The notes below the pieces were generated by a model that was not told where the DNA came from, did not search any database, and saw nothing but the letters and a program-made list of their open reading frames with translations. This document shows, piece by piece, positions 31,186-53,608 of a stretch of DNA of 64,000 nt; position 1 is the stretch's first letter, and each line of letters opens with the position of its first letter. The position numbers and the translations under genes are program-made. This DNA is from Phaeosaccion multiseriatum (lineage: Eukaryota > Ochrophyta, other classes), in contig OZ218959.1 in NCBI GenBank assembly GCA_965112735.1, forward strand, positions 2,294,001 to 2,358,000, given 5' to 3'.

Positions 31186-33047
31186 GAGACAGAGTTTACC
31201 CACCAACCAACCAACCAACCAACCAACTAACCCACCAACCTACCACCCGAACTCACCTTGGAGCCTTTGGTTTGGAGCTTCTGGTGCAGAGCCTGGGCGA
31301 AAACGATGTTGGCCTGCTTCGTCTGGACGGAGAGGGAGGGAGGGGGGGGACAGCAGAGAGCAAAGGAGCGCGTCATAGTCGGATCGAGACGGGAAGTGCC
31401 CATTTCATCTCCCACCCCCCTCTTCTCACTCTCCCTCTCTCACTCTCGCTCTCTCTTCTCTCTAACCTAAAACCAACAGTAGGTAGGTGGGGGTAAACAA
31501 TCCAATCCACACTCACCTGTCCGTATCGTACCCACCGGGGGCTCTTAAACCCCCCAGCCGTCGAATCTCCCCCCAAGTCTCCCCCCTTCTTCTCCAAGTA
31601 CTTGGCCTCCAGTGCCTTCGGCTGGTTGGCGGCTATGCTGGAGTGGCTCACTATGCGAGCTTCGCCCTTGCTCTCGGCCGCCGTTTCCAACAGGGGGAAG
31701 AGCTCCTTGCTGAGCATGAAGTGACTGAGGTGATTCGTCTGCCAGCCATTTGTGATTGTCATAGACAAGAGGGAGGGGGGGGGGGGGATGAGGAGGTGCT
31801 GCAGCCAACAGGGGTTGAATACCAGTACCAAAGGCAGGCAGGCAGGGAGCGAGGGCGGGAGGGAGCGTAGCTTGAAGTGCTGCTTTGACCCCCTTGCATC
31901 TCTGCCACGTGCAGTGTGCACTAGGTTGGCATTCGAAGACACTAAAAGTATCCATCTTCATCTTCCCGAGCGAGATGCTCTTCCATGGCGTGAGGAGAAG
32001 AAACGAGGTGTGCTAGAGACGGACAGACCCGATCGGCAGTGTGGTGTGTCATCTCACCTGCATCTGAATGTCGTAGCCATCTTTTGTCGCTTTGTCGGCC
32101 ATCGCCCTGTGCTCCCCCATAGAGATGGAGAGAGAGAAAGAGAGAGGGACAGAGAGAGAGAAAGAGAGAGAGAGGGAGAGGGAGAGAGGGAAAGAGAGGG
32201 AGAGGGAGGGAGAGGGAGAGGAAGAGGAAGAGGGAGAGAGAGAGAGCGGGAGAGAGATAAAGAGATAGAGAAGAGAGAAAGAGAGAGCCGTGCATGTAGG
32301 GTGAGCCCAAAGCCAAAGCCAAACAAGGAAAGGCCAACGAAGGCCAAGGAAGGCCAAGCAGCAGTAGAGGGCGCACCGCGCACCCCCCCTGACTCACAGC
32401 CCATTCACAGCGGACTCACATGATGCCTGCATTGTTCACAAGCACATCGATCCCGCTCTTTGCGTACGCGGCCTTGATGGCGTCGATGGCGCTCTTGACA
32501 GACGCAAAGTCCTGCAAGTCGCAGTCTATCTGGGATATCTTGGAGCTTGCACCGAGCTGCTCCTTCAGGTCCGCGAGGATCTTCTCAGATCTGTGTGTGT
32601 GGGGAGGGAGTGAGGAGTGGGTGGGGGGTGAGCGGTGGGGCACGAGCAAGCTCTCTTTGTCTCGAGTGGTGGGGCAAGGAGACAGTGTCTCTCCCTCTCT
32701 CTCCCTCTCTCTCTCGTTCTCTCTCCGGATTGATCACTTTCGTGGCTTCAATTCCCTCCCTCGTCTCGTCTGCCCATTCCGTCTTGTTGCAGAAACCATC
32801 ATCCCCTGTGCCAAGCCCCCCCCCCCTCTCCGGCTCTTCAAATGAACACACAGCACACGCACCTCTCGCTCCTTCTGTTAAGCATCACCACCTCTGCACC
32901 CTTCTCGGCAGCGGTCCGAGCAAACACTTCACCCGTTCCGGAGGTGGTGCCTGTGATCACAACCACCTTGCCATCCGCACTCGGGAGTTGGCTCAGCAAC
33001 TTTGGGTATTGCACGGACTTCTTCGTGCCGGAGAAAGTGCCCCCCAT
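30122..33047 (-). CDS. short-chain dehydrogenase/reductase, copy B
   Basis: Seven exons (33047-32863, 32590-32420, 32106-32058, 31738-31517, 31322-31257, 30864-30798, 30372-30122) join in phase to 336 residues. It has a Rossmann NAD(P)-binding motif TGTTSGTG (residues 32-39) and NNAGI (about 114-118). The catalytic serine is in IVSHSS (about 168-169), and Y207-x3-K211 lies in YGQTK, which is formed across the exon 4/5 junction. It resembles the retinol-dehydrogenase/WWOX/protochlorophyllide-reductase branch (HPGMSATNL, then a C-terminal GEYYG segment and LLWSKSQEAVGEW). The substrate is unknown. No signal peptide or membrane helix stands out. Introns carry (GA)n, (GT)n and CCAA repeats. Confidence 0.92.
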
Positions 33048-33141
33048 GGTGAAATCTGGACGTCGAAAGAGACAGAGAAGGGAGCGACAGAGTGAGAGAG
33101 AGAAGAGTCGGCAGGGTGCACGTGAGAGAAAGAGAGATGAG

Positions 33142-33181
<40 letters not shown>

Positions 33182-34050
33182 GTAGAGAAGAAGCGACGGA
33201 GTGAAGAGAGAGAAGAGAGGACAGGTTGCGAGGGAGAGAAGACAGGGCAGGGTGCGAGAGAGAACAGAGAGAGAGAGAGAGAGAGAAGAGAGAAAAGAGA
33301 AAAAGAAAAAATGGCGGGCGATTGATTTCGCCAAAACCCCCGCATTCCAGACCCTCCTGCGACGCTCTTTCCTTACCGCTGCTGGGGTTGGTGAGGTGCG
33401 ATACACTTGGGGACGACTTGGGTGCGACTTTCCTCCTTGGTGAGCTACAATGGTCGTCGTATTATTTTTTATGTCAGAGTGGCTGGCTGGCCATTTCTTA
33501 CTATGTCAACGATTCTCTCCTTCCTCCTCTATCACACACACTCCACACCTTTGGGTGGCCGCCTGTCCCTCCTCACATCCGTTGCGCGGGGGGGCATGTC
33601 GGTCCTGGCCGAGTTCTCCCTTGTTCGGCGGCGGTCGCTTCGGCGGCCTCCGCCGTTCGGGGTCTACTCTTGGTTCTCCAACAATCGTGCACGCGTCCCC
33701 CCTCCTCCTCACCATGACACTCTCGTCTCACACACACATACACTTTCAGTTTCCCCCCATCACCATCACTACTATCGGATACCGGGTACCTCCGCCACCT
33801 TCGCTGACTGATTCAACCTCCAACCTCCCAGCCACTTCTGTCCCATCCCATCGCCCACCATCGCCTTCCTCGCTCGCACCTCTTGTAAAAGTAATCACCG
33901 TCCCCCCTTCAAAATCGTTGATATAAAGGATACTCCTCACACACCCTTGAGAGTACATCTCTCCTGTCCGTCTGTCCGTCGCCACCCCCCCCCCTGGCTG
34001 AGCAGCCACAAGAATGCCCCACCCTTTCTGTTGACATACTACATACACCC
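33048..34050. other. spacer between dehydrogenase copies B and C
   Basis: Near-identical to the A-B spacer, including the (GA)n tract (33140-33300). The reading frames inside it are the same in both copies and have no recognised motif, so their conservation reflects recent duplication. Confidence 0.6.
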
Positions 34051-35063
34051 TTACACCTCCCACTCCCCGACCGCTTCCTGGCTCTTGCTCCACAGCAGCT
34101 CCATGTTGTCCTTACTGTTGAAACGCTCATCGATGGGCAGGCTCACCGAAGGTCCTGTGCAGCCCCCCATCTTGGTGCATCCGTAGTACTCCCCCGACTT
34201 GACCTCGGGCATGAACGCACAAGTGAGGATGCCGCAGGTGCCGTCCTCTGAGCTCTGGGAGAACATACGTATGCCTGCTGTCGTGAACCTTGACACGCCC
34301 CCTGACAGCGTGTGTGTGCGCATATATGTATGTACGTGTGTGTGTGTGTGCGCGCATGCGTGTGTGTGAGTGTATACGTGTGTGAGCGTATGTGTATGTG
34401 CATGTGGAGAGGAAAGGAAAGTACAAGTATTAAAATCGCGTTGCCTAGCAGATTTGAACGACGTATGATGCCCAAATGTGTGAGACCTGCCGCATATATG
34501 TGTGTCCTGCAGTGCCTTTTGCAGCTTGGCGGATGGGTATGCAACTGTCCATTTCTCATGTCATTGGTACATAGCGGAGGCTGGCTCGTCCAGCCCTCGG
34601 TGAGGCGGTTGGCAATAAGATAAGATAAGAACATGCGGTGGTGTTTTGTGTTTCGCGAGGACAGAGACAAGCATGGAATGACATCCACTGCCGTCGTTTG
34701 GGTCTACGTATATAAAGATTACGTACCATCCGTCCCCGTTGTGGTGACCAGATTTGTGGCGGACATTCCCGGATGCGCGCACACAGACTTCACCTGCATC
34801 GTTGTGTAGCCATACCACCAACCACAAAAAGACAAAGAAAGGGAGAGGAGGGAGAGGAGGGAGAGGTTCACGTTCCTGCTTGCGGTTACGCCCACCAGAG
34901 CCGAGCTCGGGAGAACAAAGTACGATGGCGCTTGACACTTGACATGCGGCTTCTTTGCTAAAGACTTCACACATAATATCCCAACATGCAGAATGTTTCC
35001 CAAAAGACTGTGCGCTGGGGAGTGTAACGGGCGTGTATGTGGAGGAAGCGTGCTGGAAAGAGA

Positions 35064-35106
<43 letters not shown>

Positions 35107-36936
35107 GAGACAGAGTTTACCCACCAACCAACCAACCAACCAACCAACTAACCCACCAACCTACCACCCGAACTCACCTTGGAGCCTTTGGTTTGGAGCT
35201 TCTGGTGCAGAGCCTGGGCGAAAACGATGTTGGCCTGCTTCGTCTGGACGGAGAGGGAGGGAGGGGGGGGGACAGCAGAGAGCAAAGGAGCGCGTCATAG
35301 TCGGATCGAGACGGGAAGTGCCCATTTCATCTCCCACCCCCCTCTTCTCACTCTCCCTCTCTCACTCTCGCTCTCTCTTCTCTCTAACCTAAAACCAACA
35401 GTAGGTAGGTGGGGGTAAACAATCCAATCCACACTCACCTGTCCGTATCGTACCCACCGGGGGCTCTTAAACCCCCCAGCCGTCGAATCTCCCCCCAAGT
35501 CTCCCCCCTTCTTCTCCAAGTACTTGGCCTCCAGTGCCTTCGGCTGGTTGGCGGCTATGCTGGAGTGGCTCACTATGCGAGCTTCGCCCTTGCTCTCGGC
35601 CGCCGTTTCCAACAGGGGGAAGAGCTCCTTGCTGAGCATGAAGTGACTGAGGTGATTCGTCTGCCAGCCATTTGTGATTGTCATAGACAAGAGGGAGGGG
35701 GGGGGGGGGATGAGGAGGTGCTGCAGCCAACAGGGGTTGAATACCAGTACCAAAGGCAGGCAGGCAGGGAGCGAGGGCGGGAGGGAGCGTAGCTTGAAGT
35801 GCTGCTTTGACCCCCTTGCATCTCTGCCACGTGCAGTGTGCACTAGGTTGGCATTCGAAGACACTAAAAGTATCCATCTTCATCTTCCCGAGCGAGATGC
35901 TCTTCCATGGCGTGAGGAGAAGAAACGAGGTGTGCTAGAGACGGACAGACCCGATCGGCAGTGTGGTGTGTCATCTCACCTGCATCTGAATGTCGTAGCC
36001 ATCTTTTGTCGCTTTGTCGGCCATCGCCCTGTGCTCCCCCATAGAGATGGAGAGAGAGAAAGAGAGAGGGAGAGAAAGAGAGGGACAGAGAGAGAGCAAG
36101 AGAGAGAGAGAGGGAGAGGGAGAGAGAGAAAGAGAGGGAGAGGGAGGGAGAGGGAGAGGAAGAGGAAGAGGGAGAGAGAGAGCGGGAGAGAGATAAAGAG
36201 ATAGAGAAGAGAGAAAGAGAGAGCCGTGCATGTAGGGTGAGCCCAAAGCCAACGCCAAACAAGGAAAGGCCAAGGAAGGCCAACGAAGGCCAAGCAGCAG
36301 GAGAGGGCGCACGGCGCACCCCCCCTGACTCACAGCCCATTCACAGCGGACTCACATGATGCCTGCATTGTTCACAAGCACATCGATCCCGCTCTTTGCG
36401 TACGCGGCCTTGATGGCGTCGATGGCGCTCTTGACAGACGCAAAGTCCTGCAAGTCGCAGTCTATCTGGGATATCTTGGAGCTTGCACCGAGCTGCTCCT
36501 TCAGGTCTGCGAGGATCTTCTCAGATCTGTGTGTGTGGGGAGGGAGTGGGGAGTGGGGAGTGGGTGGGGGTTGAGTGGTGGGGCAAAAGTGTCTCTCCCT
36601 CTCTCTATTTTCAGGATCGATGACCTTCGTGGCTTCAATTCCCTCCCTCGTCTCGCCTGCCCATTCCGTCTCGTTGCAGAAACCATCATCCCCTGTGCCA
36701 AGCCCCCCCCTCCCCTCTCCGGCTCTTCAAATGAACACACAGCACACGCACCTCTCGCTCCTTCTGTTAAGCATCACCACCTCTGCGCCCTTCTCGGCAG
36801 CGGTCCGAGCAAACACTTCACCCGTTCCGGAGGTGGTGCCTGTGATCACAACCACCTTGCCATCAGCACTCGGGAGTTGGCTCAGCAGCTTTGGGTATTC
36901 CACGGACTTCTTATTGGCGGAGAAAGTGCCCCCCAT
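34051..36936 (-). CDS. short-chain dehydrogenase/reductase, copy C
   Basis: Same seven-exon structure as copy B: 36936-36752, 36526-36356, 36028-35980, 35660-35439, 35243-35178, 34793-34727, 34301-34051, giving 336 residues. Exons 2-7 match copy B closely. Exon 1 differs (MGGTFSANKKSVEYPKLL), and intron 1 is shorter and diverged. All catalytic motifs are present (TGTTSGTG, NNAGI, IVSHSS, YGQTK), so the gene looks functional. It is the promoter-proximal member of the array in transcription order. Confidence 0.92.
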
Positions 36937-37156
36937 GGTGAAATCTGGAGGTGGAGAGAGAAAGAGAAGGGAGCGACAGAGTGAAGAGAAAGAGAAGAGA
37001 TGGCAGGGTGCGCGAGAGAGAAAGAGAGAGAGAAACAGAGAGTGAGTGAGTGAGAGAGAGAGAGAGGCAGAGAGAGGCAGAGAAGAAGCGACAGAGTGAA
37101 GAGAGAGAAAGAAAGAAAGAGCGAGGCAGAGAGAGGCAGAGAAGAAGCGACAGAGT

Positions 37157-37203
<47 letters not shown>

Positions 37204-38451
37204 AGAGAGAGAGAAGAGAGGGCAGGGTTCGAGGGAGAGAAGAGAGGGCAGGGTGAGAGAGAGAACAGAGAGGAGAGGAGAAAAAATGGCGGGCGATTGA
37301 TTTTGCCAAGCCCCCGCAAATCCCCCGCATTCCAGGCCTCCCTTCCACTCTCTTTCCTTACCGCTGCTGGGGTTGGTGAGGTGTGATACACTTGGGGATG
37401 GCTTCGGTGCGTCTTTTCTTTTTGGTGAGCTGCAATGATGGTGTATCACTTTTTGTCCGAGTGAAGACGGACACGGCCGGAGGGTTTGATCCATGTAGTA
37501 TGTCAGCAAATATCGATGCTCGAGTTGGGGTTTCGAAATCGAAATCTCTCCAGGGGTGTGGCTGTGCCCACAAAGACAGACAATTGTAAACACCCACCTC
37601 TACACCAAGGTGAGAAAACGGGCCAGGAAAGCGGGGATTACGAGTGGGGGAGGGGAGGATGAAGATGCCGTGGAAATTTCATCCGGTAGCCTCGCGGTGT
37701 GGGCGAAGTTGGGGGGCTGCAAAAGTCTCTCGTGTGTCTGCATAGCTTTTCCCTCCACCCAGAGAAGGCGGTTGGATTGAGGGCCGGTGACGCTAGCGGA
37801 TGCGTGGAATGACTTGAGCAATCAGCGCATACCTCGCTCCCCCTGTTCTGCTTGTGAGGGGCCATCCTACAATACCTTAGTGTCTGTTTATCCTTCTTCT
37901 CTGGATACGATCTGGATACCACGATGGAGCGGGGATGGCGTGGTGTTCGTCGCCTTGTACGCCCACGACTAACGTGGAATGCGCTGTGAAGGCGTCATTT
38001 CCTTGGGTTTGTTTGAGCTGTTTGTATTCCAGCCTACATGAAGCGTCGTCTGTACTACCAACAAGACCCTGCTCACCTCCCTTGTCCCTTCACACCCTTC
38101 ATCACTCCCTCGCCATCAGCACAGCCAAATACGCTCCGCGCCACAGACCTGAGGAGCTACAGCAGGCAGGAGTACTAGCAAGGCAAAGGACGAGGAGGGG
38201 GGTTCGAGAGAGACGGGCGGTGTTTGGCCTTTTGGCCCACGCAGTGGCAGCAGCCTAAGGGGGCCGCCCGGCTCTGCACAGGCACTACACAGGCACTACG
38301 CTCGGCATCCGGAGGGACATGGACGTTTCATTTCTCCGCCCAATGCGATAGAAGGCTGCTGGGAGCCAGCGTGTGGGTGGGGGAAGGGGGGGGAGGGAGT
38401 GACAGCGGTGTGGCGGAAACTGGAGCTTGGGAGGCGTAGTTGCGGAACATC
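36937..38451. other. spacer between dehydrogenase copy C (minus) and RPB2 (plus)
   Basis: A (GA)n-rich stretch at 36950-37280, then about 1.1 kb of ordinary sequence. It must contain divergent promoters. Several short open frames show no motif. Confidence 0.5.
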
Positions 38452-47893
<9,442 letters not shown>

Positions 47894-48073
47894 GGGTAGA
47901 GGGGCAGGGCCCCCCCGGGGAGGTGGAGAGGGAGTGTGACATCGAGAGGGGGATGGTCTCTCGCTCCTCTCTCTTCTTCTCTGCCTGGAGAGTGACATCG
48001 AGAGGGAAACAGATGGTCTCTCTCTCCTCTCTCTTCTTCTCTCCCTGTCTCTCTCTCTCTCTCTCTTCCTCTG

Positions 48074-48106
<33 letters not shown>

Positions 48107-49776
48107 TGTGCTTCACATCACGTACGTCTCTGACTTCGCCGTGAGAGAACCAATGGAAGGAAGTTCGGTGGTTTGCGTCCAGCCCGAGCGAGGAAGGGGA
48201 GCGGAGTGGGTCCACACCTTGTTCAGAGTAGGAGCTGTGCCCTGTGTTGGGAGGGTCTCGCGGGCCCAAGAGCAGGCAGTGGAGAGAATTGTGTACTCAT
48301 GCAGCTACTAGTCGGCCACAGGGAGCGCACGTCTCTTTGTGCTGTGCTACGGAATGCCTTTCTGTGGAATGCCTTAACTACGGAATACCTTACTGGCGGG
48401 GGTAAAAATAGAAAGCAAGAGTTGTCCTGTTGTCGAAACACGGTGCTTTTTTGTTTGTTTATTACGTAGTAGATGTTCCCCCTGAAGGGAAGGTCAGCAC
48501 CTGGCAGCATCTGCCTCATCGACTCTGAGCCCGCAGATGGCCCTGGGGGTGTGGCCGGAGAAACCCACCCTGGGGGTGCAATACGCCGGCGCCCACACCC
48601 TCTCGGAAACCCAAACCCACGGAACATGAGTTGCTTCACCTCTCCGAGCCCATCGGGGCACGGATTTACACGCACTTGATACGCTCTGCTGCAGAATCGG
48701 AATCATCGCTTCGGTAGTAGCTGCACCTCTGCACCTCCTCCTCCTCCTCGTCCTCCTCCTCCAAAAAGCTGCTGCCGTTCCTGAGACTGCTCACGAGTCA
48801 CGAGCAGCAGCGGCAGGGCGACGAGAGCGGTGCGGTGCGGTGGGCTCCTTCCTCTCGCTCCTCGCTTCTTACGCTTCCTTCCCACGGACGCCTCCTCCTC
48901 CTCCTCCTCGCGGCCATCGTGGGGGGGCGCTTCATGAGCGCTGCCTCTCTCCTCGGCTTCCTCCCACTGCTGATGGGCGCGTGCCTCGCGCACACCATCC
49001 CGTCCATGCCTCCCCCCTCGCCTGCTTTTCACACTCCCCCCTGGTGGGAGCAGGGTGGCTTCAATAAGCCAAGATGCCACAGACAGGCAGTTGGTGCTTA
49101 TTGAGACTGCAAAGCCCTATTTACTCGATCCCGAGAAGGAGCGGACAGGATCATCACCATGACTTCCAATCAACTCGGTGTTCTCATTATGTCAACAACT
49201 CAGTGTTCTCATTGTGTCAAGGGCAAAGCGGCCACTTGGGGACAGCTTAAGTAAGAATCACGAAAGACTATTAAAAGTGCTTGAACATTGTGGATAGGTC
49301 TCCGCTCGCTCTGAGAACAAAATAGGGGGGCACGGTACCGATAGACAGACACAGACACAGGGATAGACAGACACAGAGACAGACAGACAGAGGGACAGAC
49401 AGACACAGGGACAGACAGGCACAGAGACAGACAGACAGAGGGATAGACAGACAGAGGGACAGACAGGCACAGAGACAGACAGACAGAGGGATAGACAGAC
49501 AGAGGGACAGACAGACAGAGGGACAGACAGACAGAGGGGGCACACATTACATACAGACGGGGATAGACATGCGGCGTCAGCGACCAATGCATGCATACAT
49601 CGTAAGGTAGGGCCATCCACGAGCATCTCCCGCCTCATCTCCGCCTCCGTATATGCCACAGCCTCTTCGTCTCTTCACTCTCTCTGCCACGGAGGATCAC
49701 ACACGGACCGCTTCCCACCCTCACCCAAACCAAGTCAAGTCGTTCACATCTGTGAAGAGAGGAACGAAACACCAAC
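47894..49776. other. spacer downstream of RPB2; possible C-terminal exons of the coiled-coil gene
   Basis: Includes (CT)n at 47990-48110, a CCT run near 48736, and a (CAGA)n minisatellite at 49338-49540. A minus-strand frame around 49612-49670 (EAVAYTEAEMRREMLV) could be a further exon of the coiled-coil gene, but I could not place its splice sites. No other gene is recognised. Confidence 0.45.
49338..49540. repeat. (CAGA)n minisatellite
   Basis: Imperfect CAGA tetranucleotides arranged in a higher-order unit with GGGA, GGCA and GATA variants (CAGACAGAGGGACAGACAGG type). Confidence 0.9.
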
Positions 49777-51953
49777 CTGTGCACCTCCTGCTCCAGGTCG
49801 GACAGAAGCGCGTCCCTCGCCGCTCGAGGTCTGCCTGCCCTGACGTGTGCCATGGCCTCGTTCACCACCGCCAGCACATTGTGGGAGAGGGTTGCCGACC
49901 CATCCACAGGTACGAAGGGTTGGGGGGGGGGGGCTGGTTGGGTTTGTGGTGTCCATCGAGAGAGATGCGGGGGAGGAGGAGGAGGAGGAGGAGGAGGAGG
50001 AGGAGGAGGAGCGTGGCGAAGGGAGGAGTGTAGAGACGAGGACTGCTTGGGGAAGAAGGAGGAGGAGGAGGGGGAGGGGGAACGGCATGGGCCCTTCTCG
50101 ATGCCTCTTCTTATCTGGCGAGAGAGCTGCGTAGGGGCGTTGGTGGTACAGGATAAGAGAAACAAGGAAACGGAGGGGCAGAGAAGAAGGAGCAATGTAA
50201 GCTGGGGGGGCAAGCGAGAGTGAGCCACAGTGGCAGACACATCACAAATGGCCCGCCTAGCCTATGGTAGACAACCAACACACCAACCTTGCGGGGGGCG
50301 GTGGTGGTGTTGCTTCTCCTGTCATTCTCCAGGCGGATTCGCGCCCTTTGAGCAGTGTGTGAGCCGACATTGCACTGTTGTTGGTTGGGAAGGGGCGGCG
50401 GAAATGGGTACATAGAGAATCATAAGCGACGGTGCATTGCTCCAAGAAGGAGGAGGGGCGGGAGAATGGAGACTACTTCGCTGACCGAAATCAGCTGGAA
50501 ATCTTTCATATTTTTTCGTACAGGGGACCATGGTAGATGAGTTAACACGTACACACGTACACACACACACACGTGTCGAGAGAGCGATCGATACACATAC
50601 ACATACACACACATACACACACATATACACATACACACACATACACATATACACACACATACACATACACATATACACGCACACACACACACATACACAC
50701 ACGTACACACACACATACACATACACACATACACATACACATACGCATACACATACACACACATACACACATACACATACACACACACATATACATACAC
50801 ACACATACACATACACACATACACACACATATACATACACTCACATACACATACACATACACACACATACACATACACACACACATACACATACATACAT
50901 CGCGCTTCCCCGTCGCCCAACTTCACAGACGTACTCCTTCTTCCTAACAGTCCTTACCTTCCCAGGAAGAGTCGTCACACAACTCCTCCGGGGGGCGACA
51001 GTGCTTAGGCCTTGATGCTCAGTCACTCTTCCTGACCGCTGTATCACCAACTGCTGCTGCTGCTGTTGCTGCCGCTTCTGCTGCGTGACGAGGGCCTCGT
51101 TCACATCCGATACACCGCCCGCAAAGGCCTCAAGCTGAGCCTTCTCCTTCATGGCCGTCACGAGCATCTCCTCCACTCCCTCTCTGTTGGCACGCTCAGT
51201 CAACACCGATGCTTCCAACTAAAGGAGAGCGAGAAAGAGAGAGAGAGAGGAACGAGAAAGAGAGAAAGGCGAGAGGGAGAGAGAGAGAGAGGAGCGAGCA
51301 CAACACCACAGAACAAGCGGAGGCATCCGAGAGACCGGATGAATCCATGGTGGGAGCAAGGGAGGAGCGAGAGTTATGATCAAGTGCGCAGTTTGGTTGG
51401 CTTGTGTACGTACGCTTGTACGCTTCTTGTTTGGCGGTGTGTGCATCCCTCCGTCACCCTCCTCCCCCGCACTTGAAGGCCGATGGCACGACAGCAGTCT
51501 CGTAAGTCAGTGGCGCCTCTCCTGCCCCCTTCCCCCGTCCCCTCTTGCTATCTCCATATTTCGCTCACTGCGACTCTCTCTCCCTCCCTCTCCCTCTGTC
51601 TCGCCTTCTCATTCCGTCCCTCGCTCTTCCCCCTCCCTCTGTCTCACTCTCATTCCCTCCCTCGCTCTTCCCCCTCTCCCTCTTTCGCCCCCTGTCCCTC
51701 CCTCCCTCCCTCTGCGCACACCCCCCTTCCACCGCTTCGTTGCCTTCAGCATGCTTGTCTCGAGGTGGCTGTGCTCGAGCCTGATGCCGCTCTCCTCTGC
51801 TCTGGCCTCCTCTCTGGTCTCCTCCCCCCTCCCTCTCCTTTCCCGTCCTCTCCATCCCCTGCGGCGCTGCTGCCTCTCACCTCTTCGAGCTGAGCGCGAG
51901 CTTTATCCAAAGCCGCAGCCTGCAGACGCCAAAGGGCAGGAGACACAGAGGGA

Positions 51954-51991
<38 letters not shown>

Positions 51992-52120
51992 GACGGACAC
52001 ATAGAGATAGGCAGACGGAGAGAGGGGGGGGGGGGATATAGAGGTTGAGAGACAGATATGAGACATAGAGAGAGGGACAGGCACAGAGGGGCGAGAGGGA
52101 GGGAAATCAAGGGGAAGAGG

Positions 52121-52167
<47 letters not shown>

Positions 52168-53358
52168 GATGGAGAGGGGAGGGAGAAAGGAGAAAGGAGA
52201 ACGTCAAGGCCCGAATGTGTCGAGGGCGATTGATACCGTGTGCAGGAAGTTTGAGACAAGAACAGAAACAGGACGGGTGAGACGGGACAGAGAGAGAGAG
52301 AGAGAAGGGGGGGGGTAGGACCGGGGCAAAACAGAAAAGTAGAGAAACGGATCATCCGGAGCCTCGAATGTTCTGCATATATGGAGGATAAAGCTGATGA
52401 TACCGACCTGGGCCCTGCTCTTGTGCTCTTGCTCGGCCTTCTTTCGGTCCCGAGCTACCCTAAGAGGAAGATAGGGGACGGAAGGGGAAGGGCAAGAGGA
52501 AGAAAAGGAAAGAAGGGGGCCGCAACAGGGCCTTGGCTTGAGGACGGAACAGAACTTTGGAGGGCGGGAAGGGGGGTAGCAGGGGGAGAAGGAGGCCGCC
52601 TAGGAGGACAAGGAGGACTCTTGAGTCCGGTTTGTGGAGCGCTGACATGGACTGGACCTTAGGTGGCATTTCTAAGCTCCGCAGGTTGCTTCCCCTTTTT
52701 ACCTGAGTCTTTCCAGCAGGTCCTCCAGCGTCTGAATACGGGAGAGCATAGCCTCGGAGCGGGCCTCTGCTGCCCTCGCTGCGGCCTCACAGGTGTGCGC
52801 CAATTCCTCCGCTGCCGCTGCCTCCTGCTTCAGCACTTCCTCCTGCCCTCGAATCTGGTGTTTGCCGATAAGAGATGTGACCATTCATTTTTATTCTCAT
52901 AGGGCGGTGAGCCACAAAGAGCATCGTCCAAGCTAAGGCACTCTGGTCACCTTCCCGAAACCACCCCCTTAGGGTTCTCTTCTTCTCACCTTGGACAGAC
53001 TCCGTTCGACACCTTCCTTCTCCACTAGCAGGCGTTCGTGCTCAATCCTGCTCATCGTGGTTCTCTCCTGCGCGTCTCTTAAGTCGGCAGTCATTAGGCC
53101 CTCGTGCTTCGCCCTCTGGAGCGCCACCTTCTCCTTCAAGGCCTCCACCTGTTCCCGACACACATTTCGCGCACACTCCAGCCGGGTCGCCTTGTCCTGG
53201 AGGGTCCGGAGAGCTGCAAGAGCCGCCTTGCTGCTTCGTATGCTGCCAATGGTCCCGCCACTGCTGCTGGTGGCGGCTCTGCTGCCGAAAAACGTCTCGG
53301 CAAAAGGAGCAACGGCAGCAGACGGACTTCCCGGGTAAGGGGAGAGTGGAAATGCCAT
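49777..53358 (-). CDS. multi-exon coiled-coil protein, possibly Cep57-like
   Basis: The ATG at 53358 starts exon 1 (53358-52990). In-phase exons follow: 52854-52703, 52459-52408 and 51919-51881; later exons are 51218-50958 and 50374-50288, and probably about 49933-49777. At least one exon between 51.88 and 51.22 kb and the 3' end are unresolved. The protein starts with a Ser/Ala-rich segment, then continuous heptad-like helix: ALAALRTLQDKATRLE, CREQVEALKEKVALQRAKHE, EEVLKQEAAAAEELAH, RIQTLEDLLERLR. A short Gln run (QQKRQQQQQQQ) comes later. The motif ALxxLQxKxxRLE near the N terminus recalls the centrosome-localisation region of Cep57, but that is a weak, memory-based match. Confidence 0.65.
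50540..50905. repeat. (CA)n/(ACATAC)n, about 365 bp
   Basis: Dinucleotide-based repeat with frequent CATA variants in an intron of the coiled-coil gene. Read on the sense (minus) strand it is GT-rich. Confidence 0.92.
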
Positions 53359-53608
53359 GCCGCTGCCTTGTCCCACTGTATACACTACGCAAGGATCTAC
53401 AGCGCAAGGGGGGGGGGGGGAAGAGGGGAAGTTTCACGCTACTCTAAAGCTAAAGGGGAAGGCTGCCTTCTGGTGCCATCCGTTCTTTCCCCCAGCGTCT
53501 TATTTCCTCCTCCTTTCACCAGCTCCTTTAAGCCTTTAATCATGCCTGCTGCGCCGGCCGTAATCAGTAATCAGGTAATCTTGTCCAGAGCTGACTCCTT
53601 TTCCCTCT

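Larger units (their letters stand above)
27850..36530. repeat. tandem duplication, unit about 3.93 kb
   Basis: Blocks recur at offsets of 3,937 bp (copy A to B, for example 28483 to 32420) and 3,936 or 3,929 bp (B to C, for example 32420 to 36356 and 30122 to 34051). Exons, introns and spacers are almost identical, differing mainly in microsatellite lengths. Identity starts near intron 3 of copy A and ends near exon 2 of copy C, so the outermost gene halves (A exons 5-7, C exon 1) are older, diverged sequence. This is the pattern left by unequal crossing-over within the array. Confidence 0.9.

Noticed and set aside
36575-37593. Leu/Ser-rich frames upstream of dehydrogenase copy C
   Set aside because: They read through (GA)n/(CT)n tracts. 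Only the part matching exon 1 (36936-36752) is real.
38440-38451. Alternative RPB2 start at the TTG at 38440
   Set aside because: A nuclear gene should start at ATG; 38452 is the first ATG in frame and gives the expected short acidic N terminus.
53359-53385. Longer N terminus for the coiled-coil protein from 53385
   Set aside because: That frame begins with GTG. The first ATG is at 53358.
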